A stretch of 34,395 nucleotides of DNA from assembly GCA_031269355.1 (NCBI GenBank), contig JAISZG010000014.1, positions 1 through 34,395 of the forward strand, given 5' to 3'. Below are positions 6,594 to 13,547 of this stretch, piece after piece. Both the position numbers and the translations under genes were made by a program. Source of the stretch: Oscillospiraceae bacterium. Lineage in GTDB: Bacteria; Bacillota; Clostridia; Christensenellales; Aristaeellaceae. Numbering within the stretch: the first letter of the stretch is position 1; each line of letters starts with the position of its first letter. The notes under the pieces are model-generated. The model was not told where the DNA came from. It ran no database searches and saw nothing but the letters and a program-made list of their open reading frames with translations.

Positions 6594-8207
6594 ATGAAAC
6601 AATGGATTAGCTGGATTATCGCGCTTATGATGCTTACGTCCCTCGCATCATTCGCAGCGGCCGAAGAACCCGCGTATACCCTGCCGCTGCCCGGCGAGCG
6701 CAAGACGTTCACCATCATGGCGCCTATCGAACCCGGCAACGCGGAGTTCCAGGACATGGACGTGCTGAAAATGCAGGAGGAACGCACGAACGTACACATC
6801 GAATGGCTGACGGTGCCCTCCGAAAGCTGGATTGAGCGTAAGAACCTCGCACTGGCATCCGGCGACCTGCCGGACGCGCTGCTAAAGGCGGGGCTGACAG
6901 ACGCCGACGCGATCACCTACGGCGGACAGGGCATGCTGATCGACCTGAAGCCGCTGATCGACTCATACGGTGTGTGGACGAAAAATTTCTTCGAGGCACG
7001 TCCGCAGTATCTGGATGCGATTACACTGCCCGATGGAACAATTCCTACCATGGGTTACGTGGAAGACTTAAAAGGCATGACGGACTGCCAGCAGTTTTGG
7101 TATCTCAACAAGAAATGGCTGGCTGAGTTGGGGCTGAACCCACCGACGACTACGGATGAGTTGTTTGACGTCCTTATGGCGTTCAAAACGCAGGATCCGA
7201 ACGGCAACGGCATCGCTGATGAGATTCCGCTCTCCTTTATGTTTGGCGATAAGACAATTACATACCGCACGAACGGATTGTATTACATATTCGGCGCGTT
7301 CGGCGATGTTGATAACCCGCTGCACATTGTGCTGCACGATAACCAGGAGATGGTTTTTACCGCCGACAAGGACGGATACAAGGAAGGCGTCGCCTACCTG
7401 CACAAGCTGTATGAAAACGGCTTGTTGGACCCCGAAGGGTTCTCCCAGGATGGCGCGGTATACAACGCCAAGATGCGCAGCGAACCGGAAGTTATCGGTT
7501 CCGCCTTCCTGTGGCGTGGCGACAGCACGTTTGGCGCGGAACGCCACGATAACGACTACATGCTGCTGGAACCGGTGAAGGGGCCGAAGGGCTACCAGAA
7601 CTGGGGCGGCTTCCTGGGTGATTCGCTTATCAAAGGCGTATTCGCCATCACCGACGCGTGCAACGATCCGGAGACGCTGTTCAAATGGATGGATTCGCTG
7701 TATGAACCGGAATTCGCGGTCTACTGGAACTGGGGTATTGGTTGGGAGAAGAACGCGGACGGCGTGCTGATTCCGCTCGACCCGCCTGCCGGGCTTACCA
7801 CGCCGGAATGGCGCTCGCTCACCACGATAAACGGGTATGTGCCAACCGCGATACTGAACGAATATTATGACAACATCGTGGTGATGCAGCCATCCGCACA
7901 GTGGCGCGCGGATATCGTAAACTCGGTGTATCGCAAGTACATGCCTGAGATCATCTACGCCAGCGACAACTCCGGCCAACCCTATGGCCTGCTGCCGGAC
8001 GAGATCCTTCGCCTGAACGAACTGAACCTGGACATCAACGGCTACGTATCCGAAACTGTCGCCCACTGGATTGTGGAGGGCGGCGTGGAGGAAGAGTGGG
8101 ATGCGTATATCAACCAACTGAAGAAGATGAACCTGGATGAACTCGTTCAACTGTACCAGACAGGTTACAATCGCTTCCGCGGTTGGGAAGCGTATCCGCA
8201 GCAATAA
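6594..8207 (+). CDS. extracellular carbohydrate-binding protein of the ABC importer
   Basis: A 537-residue family-1 type solute-binding protein (LipO-like) that would capture the sugar for the two permeases encoded just upstream. The N-terminus is a signal peptide: positive start, a hydrophobic core WIIALMMLTSLASF, and a likely signal peptidase I site after AAA. There is no lipobox cysteine, so it is not a classical lipoprotein, which is unusual for a monoderm importer. The body has typical family features: an EAMN-like early helix region, an aromatic-rich cleft (QFWYLNKKWL), and a calcium-loop-like DPNGNGIADEIP. The start is set by AAGGAAG about 8 nt before the ATG; an earlier in-frame ATG would spoil the signal peptide. 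Confidence 0.9.
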   Translation: MKQWISWIIALMMLTSLASFAAAEEPAYTLPLPGERKTFTIMAPIEPGNAEFQDMDVLKMQEERTNVHIEWLTVPSESWIERKNLALASGDLPDALLKAGLTDADAITYGGQGMLIDLKPLIDSYGVWTKNFFEARPQYLDAITLPDGTIPTMGYVEDLKGMTDCQQFWYLNKKWLAELGLNPPTTTDELFDVLMAFKTQDPNGNGIADEIPLSFMFGDKTITYRTNGLYYIFGAFGDVDNPLHIVLHDNQEMVFTADKDGYKEGVAYLHKLYENGLLDPEGFSQDGAVYNAKMRSEPEVIGSAFLWRGDSTFGAERHDNDYMLLEPVKGPKGYQNWGGFLGDSLIKGVFAITDACNDPETLFKWMDSLYEPEFAVYWNWGIGWEKNADGVLIPLDPPAGLTTPEWRSLTTINGYVPTAILNEYYDNIVVMQPSAQWRADIVNSVYRKYMPEIIYASDNSGQPYGLLPDEILRLNELNLDINGYVSETVAHWIVEGGVEEEWDAYINQLKKMNLDELVQLYQTGYNRFRGWEAYPQQ

Positions 8208-8237
8208 GCTAAATGCTACTTCGAAGCAGGAAACCGG

Positions 8238-8261
8238 CGGGCGGTCGAATGCGGCCGCCCG
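8238..8261 (+). terminator. GC-rich hairpin after the importer genes
   Basis: CGGGCGGTCG pairs with CGGCCGCCCG over an AATG loop (10 bp, one G-U pair). It lies 30 nt after the binding-protein stop. No U tract follows, so it may stabilise the 3' end or reduce read-through into the regulator gene rather than terminate fully. Confidence 0.5.
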
Positions 8262-8304
8262 GCTGCCCGCCGCATTATTCGAATCACCCAAATTTCCTCC
8301 GTTT

Positions 8305-8319
8305 ATGGTATGATACCAT
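8305..8319. promoter_or_regulatory. perfect 15-bp palindrome over a -10-like box
   Basis: ATGGTAT-G-ATACCAT is a perfect inverted repeat. It contains TATGAT, a good -10 box for the AraC-type regulator gene that starts 40 nt later. No good -35 box is placed 16-18 nt upstream. A regulator bound here would block or remodel the promoter. Confidence 0.5.
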
Positions 8320-8358
8320 GCATTCGTTCGACACCCTACGAAGCGGAGGAACAGAACC

Positions 8359-10638
8359 ATGAGACAGCGAAAACCCAGGCGCGTCTATCATCGCCGATAC
8401 CTGATATTCAGCCTGCTGATCCTGATGGCGCCTATGCTCGTGCTGGGCTTTGCGCTTTATGGCACGCTGATATGGAAGGAATACGACCGATCTATCCGCG
8501 CGGCGGATGAGTCGATCAACCTGCTGTCCGACAACCTGAATGCGCTTTTTAGCGAATTTGATAACATTGCGCTGCAATTGCGCCTGAACGGACAGTTCCA
8601 ACTGCAAAAACAGCGCAGCGCGCTGGATATGCGCCGCAGCATCGGTGAACTGCGCACATATGCCATCGCGAACCATAACATCCGCGAACTGATCGTTTGG
8701 ATCGAAGGCTTTGACTTTCTGCTTTCCTCCAACTCTTCCTACACGCTGCACATCTTTATCAACGGCGTTTATCAGTTTGAACACTGGGATGAGGCAGCGA
8801 TGCGCGCGGATCTAACGGATGGACGCGACGGCCTTTCCCCGCCGGAAGATATGGTTGCAAGCAATGTCCATCAACGGGTAGTACGCTACCGGAAAACCAT
8901 ACAGAGCGCGCCAGGGCGCCGTGTCATCGCTTACTTCCTGATGGATGAAAGCACGCTGCGCAACCACCTTCGCGAGGGTATGGGTATGCAGGAAGACGGA
9001 ATGAATGTGCTGTTGCTGGATGCGGAGGGACAGTTTCTGCTCTCCGCCCAGGATGCGCCTTATCTGGCTGACAAATCCTTCTGGGCGGCTATCCGCAGCA
9101 TACCGCTTACCGGCACGGCGCAGCAAAACGTACGCATTAGCGGCACCGGTTCTCTTATACAGATTGGGCGAATAGGGGAGCGCACGGTGCGCGGCAATAC
9201 CATACTGGCGCTGATTCCCGAACGTGCGCTAATGGCAGAACCAGCGCGGGTGCTAATCCTGTGGGTGATCGGTACTGCCGCAACGCTTGCGCTGGGTCTT
9301 GCGCTGATATGGGTGTTCATGCGCAAGAACTATCACCCGATTGAGATGCTGCAGCAGGTCGCCGTCCGATATGCCGGTGGTACGCAGGAACCGGATAACG
9401 AACTGGCAGTGGTGCGTGAAGCAATTGAATCGCTGGGCAGCAGCAACAACGCGCTTATGAACCGCATCGAGCAGACTAAGCCCGCCGTCCGGGAATGGGC
9501 GTTATCGAATCTGCTTAGCGGCAATATCGTCGATCTGGCCAACTTCAACCACAGCTACCAGCAGGTGGGGCTTCAATTCACGCGGAAATTCATACTGGTG
9601 GTATGCCTGGAGATCGAAACGCCCGGCGGATCCGCCGACGCCAAGCGCCGCGTGCTGATGCACCTGACCGACCGCGACGAGCCGGAATGTTACTGCTACA
9701 ATTCCATTCAGGAGAGCGCGCTATATCTGGTTGCGTCCGTGGATTCAGACGACCCGGCTCGGATTGAAACGTGGCTGCGGGAGATGATGGATTCCGTGTA
9801 TCAGGTAAGCGGCGTGCGGATGCGCGCGGGCGTAGGCACGCCATGCGAGACAGCCGACCGGGTACGCGGCGCATACATCGAAGCATTCGTCGCGAAGGAT
9901 TATCTATCCGTAGCGACAGGGAAGGATATCATTCAGTATGGCGAGGTGCATGAGGATTACGAGAATATCCTTTTGTATCCAAACAAGCAGATTGAGGCGT
10001 TCCGCCACGCGCTGAACAAGGGCGACGAAAACGAAACGGTCACCCGGCTCGACGAACTGTTTGGAAACATGCGGCAATCCGGCATTCCGCTGTTCGCAGT
10101 GCGGGGCATCTGCTATAACGTGGTGAATATGATGATTGCCGCGTACTACGGCGCGCGTAAGACATATGCCGACCAGCTGCCCGCGCTTAACATCAACATC
10201 ACCGCGCTGACAGAATTCCAGTCCGTGGATGAGCTTACGCGCGTGACAAAGCGCTACGCACGCGAGATGATCCGTTTCATTAACAAAGCGCAGATTTCGG
10301 GACGTTCGGAAGAATTCCAGCGCATCCTGAACGCGCTGGACGAGGCGTATCTGGATGAACAGTTCTCGCTGCAACAGGTTGCGGATCGGTTCCATATGCC
10401 GCTCTCCACACTCAGCGCACATTTTAAAAACCGGATGGGAGAAACGCCGCTTGCCTATATCAACCGCATGCGGATGGAGCGCGCGAAGATACTGCTCCGC
10501 ACCACCGATTTACCCGTCATTACTATCGCGCAGCAGGTGGGGTATATCGATCCATCCAACTTCACCCGGAAATTCCGCACCGAGGTTGGGGAAACCCCAG
10601 GCGAATACCGCAAACGCTATGGAGAAAATCGAAAATAG
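8359..10638 (+). CDS. membrane-bound AraC-family transcriptional regulator
   Basis: A 759-residue one-component regulator. A first membrane helix (about 13-38), an extracellular sensor region of some 255 residues and a second helix (about 297-320) precede a cytoplasmic linker and a C-terminal AraC/XylS DNA-binding domain (about 650-757). Its two helix-turn-helix units are visible: FSLQQVADRFHMPLSTLSAHF and TIAQQVGYIDPSNFTRKFR followed by the GETPGEYRKR tail. Such proteins in Clostridia and Bacilli activate neighbouring importer and glycosidase genes. GGAGG lies about 10 nt before the ATG. The gene sits between the importer and the VOC/oxidoreductase genes and is the best candidate to bind the mirrored 18-bp elements at 4517-4610. 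How a membrane-tethered activator signals without a kinase is inferred from the family. Confidence 0.92.
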   Translation: MRQRKPRRVYHRRYLIFSLLILMAPMLVLGFALYGTLIWKEYDRSIRAADESINLLSDNLNALFSEFDNIALQLRLNGQFQLQKQRSALDMRRSIGELRTYAIANHNIRELIVWIEGFDFLLSSNSSYTLHIFINGVYQFEHWDEAAMRADLTDGRDGLSPPEDMVASNVHQRVVRYRKTIQSAPGRRVIAYFLMDESTLRNHLREGMGMQEDGMNVLLLDAEGQFLLSAQDAPYLADKSFWAAIRSIPLTGTAQQNVRISGTGSLIQIGRIGERTVRGNTILALIPERALMAEPARVLILWVIGTAATLALGLALIWVFMRKNYHPIEMLQQVAVRYAGGTQEPDNELAVVREAIESLGSSNNALMNRIEQTKPAVREWALSNLLSGNIVDLANFNHSYQQVGLQFTRKFILVVCLEIETPGGSADAKRRVLMHLTDRDEPECYCYNSIQESALYLVASVDSDDPARIETWLREMMDSVYQVSGVRMRAGVGTPCETADRVRGAYIEAFVAKDYLSVATGKDIIQYGEVHEDYENILLYPNKQIEAFRHALNKGDENETVTRLDELFGNMRQSGIPLFAVRGICYNVVNMMIAAYYGARKTYADQLPALNINITALTEFQSVDELTRVTKRYAREMIRFINKAQISGRSEEFQRILNALDEAYLDEQFSLQQVADRFHMPLSTLSAHFKNRMGETPLAYINRMRMERAKILLRTTDLPVITIAQQVGYIDPSNFTRKFRTEVGETPGEYRKRYGENRK

Positions 10639-10665
10639 GAAAGAACAGGAAAGGGAGTATCGATT

Positions 10666-11115
10666 ATGCATCCGCTGCAATCGAAGGAAATCATTCAAAT
10701 CGGCGTGGTTGTGCGCGACCTGGACGCCGCGCTGGATAAGTATGTGAAACTGTTCGGACTGACTGAACGCCCCGGCATTCGCACTGTGTTCCCGACGATC
10801 AACTACCGCGGCAAGAGTATTGTCAGCAAATCCCGCCTCAGTGGGTTCCGGATGGGCGCAATTACGCTGGAGTTGATAGAGCCGGATGAAGGCCCATCCT
10901 CGTGGCGGGAATTCCTTGACGAACACGGCGAGGGCGTGCATCATGTAGGCATCGTTGTGGACGACCGGAACGAAGCGCTTGCGACGCTAGCCGCAGAGGG
11001 CATTGAGCCGAGGCAATTCGGCGGCGCCAGCTGGGGCAGCTACACGATTACGGATAGTAAAGCGCTAGGTGTGCTGTTCAGCGTAAAGTGCAACGCGCCG
11101 TTTGCGATGCAATAA
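10666..11115 (+). CDS. single-domain VOC family protein
   Basis: A 149-residue vicinal oxygen chelate protein with two beta-alpha-beta-beta-beta modules, resembling methylmalonyl-CoA epimerase/glyoxalase in size. The start of module one, IIQIGVVVRDLDAAL, has Gln where the usual metal-binding His stands; module two has HHVGIVVDD. A glutamate in ITLELIEP and the GVLFSVK strand could complete the metal site. VOC proteins catalyse isomerisation, epimerisation, lyase or ring-opening reactions at a divalent metal, so the reaction cannot be read from sequence. It follows the regulator gene with a 27-nt gap containing GGAAAGGGAG, and probably belongs to one transcript with the next two genes. Confidence 0.85.
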   Translation: MHPLQSKEIIQIGVVVRDLDAALDKYVKLFGLTERPGIRTVFPTINYRGKSIVSKSRLSGFRMGAITLELIEPDEGPSSWREFLDEHGEGVHHVGIVVDDRNEALATLAAEGIEPRQFGGASWGSYTITDSKALGVLFSVKCNAPFAMQ

Positions 11116-11147
11116 TCCGTTCCCATTGCCAGAAGGAGGATTACCCG

Positions 11148-11876
11148 ATGATCATACGGGAATTGAACCATGTTGGTTTATTCACCCATGATATTGATTC
11201 ATCTATCGCGTTCTACCGCGATGTGCTGGGCGGAACGCTGATCCGCAACGCGTGGTCTGCGGATGGCAAATCCCGCTTTGTTTACGTGCAGGTGGGCGTA
11301 AGCGTGCTGGAATTGATTGGCGCTGGCGCGGATACCCAGGCAGGGTTTGCGCATGTGGCGTATCTCACTGGCGCCCAGGGGCTGGACGCATCGTATGAAA
11401 CGCTGGCGGCGCAGGGTTTTACATTCAGCGTGCCGCCGAAACCAGCTGCATCCGGCGATGGGCGGCTGGCATTCTTCAGGGATTTGAGCGGTTCGACATT
11501 CGAGCTGATCCAACGGGAAGAGAACATCCGCAAGCCTGCGTTTGGAACACCAGCAGTCGCCGCCTTTGAAGGCATTGCATTAAATGTGCCGCCCGATAAA
11601 CTTAGCGGGATAGACGCGTTCTACACGCAGACGCTCGGATTGGAGCGGCGTGGCAATGCCTGGAGCGGCACACGCTACGGCATACTGGGGGATCATCTGA
11701 TCGTACGTGCGGGCGAACCATACGGTATCGATAGCATCGTGTTGACGGCTGGTATGGATGCGCGGAATACGCTGGCGAAATCGGGCGTCACGATTGTTCC
11801 TTCGGATGCGGATTCGTTTGAGGTTTTCGGTCCGGATGGTGAAAAGTTGGTTTTCTATACAGCAAAATATTTTTAG
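11148..11876 (+). CDS. two-domain VOC family protein
   Basis: A 242-residue protein built of two VOC domains (about 1-125 and 135-242). Domain one keeps the metal-ligand pattern: LNHVGLFT (H8), FAHVAYLT (His near 66) and STFELIQRE (Glu near 120). Domain two lacks the histidines (EGIALNVP, DSIVLTAG), so only one active site is likely, as in some extradiol-dioxygenase-like and isomerase members. The start is fixed by AAGGAGG 8 nt before the ATG; a longer open frame reaches into the previous gene. Its position between a first VOC gene and a sugar dehydrogenase suggests work on an oxidised sugar, but the substrate is unknown. Confidence 0.85.
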   Translation: MIIRELNHVGLFTHDIDSSIAFYRDVLGGTLIRNAWSADGKSRFVYVQVGVSVLELIGAGADTQAGFAHVAYLTGAQGLDASYETLAAQGFTFSVPPKPAASGDGRLAFFRDLSGSTFELIQREENIRKPAFGTPAVAAFEGIALNVPPDKLSGIDAFYTQTLGLERRGNAWSGTRYGILGDHLIVRAGEPYGIDSIVLTAGMDARNTLAKSGVTIVPSDADSFEVFGPDGEKLVFYTAKYF

Positions 11877-11920
11877 ATCACCCCCTAATTAACCCTGCGC
11901 ATACAGGAAGGAGAGCGGAC

Positions 11921-13081
11921 ATGATTCAAGTCGGCATTGTAGGAAGCGGGTTTGCCGCCCGATTGCATCTGGATGCGTATCGCTTTGTGCCAGGCGTGTC
12001 ATTTAGGGTCGCGTCAATCTGCTCGAAGGACGCGACCTTGCCCGAATTTGCGCGCGAATATGAAATCGAACGCGTCTATACGGAATACGAAGAGATGCTG
12101 CGCGATGCGCAGATTGATGTTGTGGACATCATCACGCCACCGCGCTTGCATAGCGCCATGATCCTGCAGGCGCTGGCCGCTGGCAAACATGTGATCTGCG
12201 AAAAACCGCTGACCGGCTTCTGCAAGCCAGCGTTCGACGAACAGGGCAATCCGGTATCGCGAAGCGACATGCTGGCACAAGTGAATGCAGATTTGGATGC
12301 CATGGAACAGGCGATGCACGCATCCGGCAAGCGCATTATGTACGCCGAGAACGCCGTATACGCATCTGCGGTGCAGAAGCAGGCGGAGTTCCTGCGCGCG
12401 CGCAAAAGCCGTGTACTGCTCATCACAGGCGAGCAGGCGCATAATGGCTCGCAGGCGGCGCATGCTGCGCTCTGGCGGGAAAATGGCGGCGGTGCACTCA
12501 TTCGGCAGGGGTGCCATCCGCTATCCGCTGCGTTGTATCTCAAACGCGTGGAGGGTGAAGCGCGCGGCGAAATAATCCGTCCGGTTGCAATAATGGCGGA
12601 TGTGGGTGTGTTGGCGCGTCCGCTGGAATCAGCGGAGCATGTCTATATCGAATCGAACCCCGTGGATGTAGAGGACTGGGCGACAATTTGTGTGGAATTC
12701 TCGGATGGTTCGCGTGCGCAGATATGGGCTGGCGACATGGCACTGGGGGGCGTGCGCAACCGCATGGAGTTGTTCACAGGCGATGGTTATTACGCACTGA
12801 ACATGGCGCCCAACAACATGATGGACGTTTATCACCCGGATGAGCGTGCGTTACAAGATGTCTACATCACCGAAAAAGTGAGCAACCGCGCAGGCTGGCA
12901 GCATGTCCTTCTGGAGGAAGCGATTCTGCGCGGGTATGTCGGTGAGCTGACGGACTTCCTGCGGTGCGCGCGGGATGATTATTCTGCGCCGCAAGCTGAT
13001 TTCACGCTTGCCCGCGATTGTGTTCAGCTTATCTATGCTGGGTATGTCGCGGCAGAGCGTGGGGTTAGGGTTTTGCTGTAG
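11921..13081 (+). CDS. Gfo/Idh/MocA family NAD(P)-dependent oxidoreductase
   Basis: A 386-residue cytoplasmic dehydrogenase. The N-terminal Rossmann fold starts at once with GIVGSGFAARLH, and the signature CEKPLTG occurs near residue 90, its lysine being the expected catalytic residue. The C-terminal alpha/beta domain follows, with GGGALIRQGCHPL carrying a likely active-site histidine near 200. Members oxidise or reduce a sugar, inositol or sugar-acid carbon. AAGGAGA stands about 7 nt before the ATG. It closes the rightward gene run. With the two VOC proteins and the divergent epimerase, it points to an oxidative step at the sugar ring, for instance formation of a 3-keto sugar; that reading is inference. 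Confidence 0.9.
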   Translation: MIQVGIVGSGFAARLHLDAYRFVPGVSFRVASICSKDATLPEFAREYEIERVYTEYEEMLRDAQIDVVDIITPPRLHSAMILQALAAGKHVICEKPLTGFCKPAFDEQGNPVSRSDMLAQVNADLDAMEQAMHASGKRIMYAENAVYASAVQKQAEFLRARKSRVLLITGEQAHNGSQAAHAALWRENGGGALIRQGCHPLSAALYLKRVEGEARGEIIRPVAIMADVGVLARPLESAEHVYIESNPVDVEDWATICVEFSDGSRAQIWAGDMALGGVRNRMELFTGDGYYALNMAPNNMMDVYHPDERALQDVYITEKVSNRAGWQHVLLEEAILRGYVGELTDFLRCARDDYSAPQADFTLARDCVQLIYAGYVAAERGVRVLL

Positions 13082-13087
13082 CGCATA

Positions 13088-13104
13088 AAGCGTATATAAC
13101 GCTT
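13088..13104 (+). terminator. weak hairpin after the oxidoreductase gene
   Basis: AAGCGT pairs with ACGCTT over ATATA, six nt past the stop. There is no clear U tract, so it is only a candidate end for the rightward transcript. Confidence 0.3.
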
Positions 13105-13189
13105 ATCTAACCCACGAGATATCACCGCGCAACACATTGTTCTAGGGCGTGTTCGAAAAATCTCGGTCTGAATGCACTGTCTTTTTTAT

Positions 13190-13243
13190 ATCTAACGCGG
13201 GGTTCTCCCCCGCCGCCCTGAACGAAGCGGGACTTCGTCCCGC
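13190..13243 (-). repeat. diverged copy of the GC-rich palindromic element
   Basis: Read on the minus strand, a GCGGGAC-GAA-GTCCCGC hairpin is followed by CTTCGTTCAGGGCGGC, then GCGGGG...CCCCGC, then GTTAGAT. This is the same order as in the copies at 20578-20686: hairpin, CTCGTTCGGGGGCGTC, second hairpin, GTCTAAT. Identity is moderate; the shared architecture is the main evidence. Confidence 0.55.
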
Positions 13244-13386
13244 ACCTTGGTGGCGTCGCACGCTCCAACCAGCCTTCATCCGCCCCGCCGCCCTATCTAG
13301 CCAGGCAATAGCGGATTCAATATTCCCCAGGTTCTATCTGATATATCATGCCGCTTGAATGCATATTCCACGGTTCTCGCCCTGCT

Positions 13387-13439
13387 ATATCGATTGAGAA
13401 CCATATATCACTATATGCAGCATCAATCTCAACCGATAT
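13387..13439. other. long hairpin/inverted repeat, 13-bp arms
   Basis: ATATCGATTGAGA is matched in reverse complement by TCTCAACCGATAT with one mismatch. The loop contains a further CATATA-TCAC-TATATG stem. It lies downstream of the GH95 gene. There is no U tract, so it may be a protein-binding inverted repeat or an mRNA 3' stabilising structure. Confidence 0.6.
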
Positions 13440-13547
13440 CTCTCTATATTAATTCTTCATGCACATCTATTGCCTTGCGATGTCGCCAGCTGCTGCGGCT
13501 TTGTTTGAACTTCAGCATATTGATATCGGCATAACCGCTATCCCCCA

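Larger units (their letters stand above)
13105..13547. other. intergenic region between convergent transcripts
   Basis: No gene is supported here. The stretch holds a diverged copy of the GC-rich palindromic element, a long AT-rich hairpin and AT-rich filler. It separates the rightward oxidoreductase gene from the leftward GH95 gene. Confidence 0.7.

Noticed and set aside
7068-8360. 430-codon leftward open frame opposite the first binding-protein gene
   Set aside because: Antisense shadow of a GC-rich coding sequence; the rightward frame has a clear signal peptide, family motifs and operon context.
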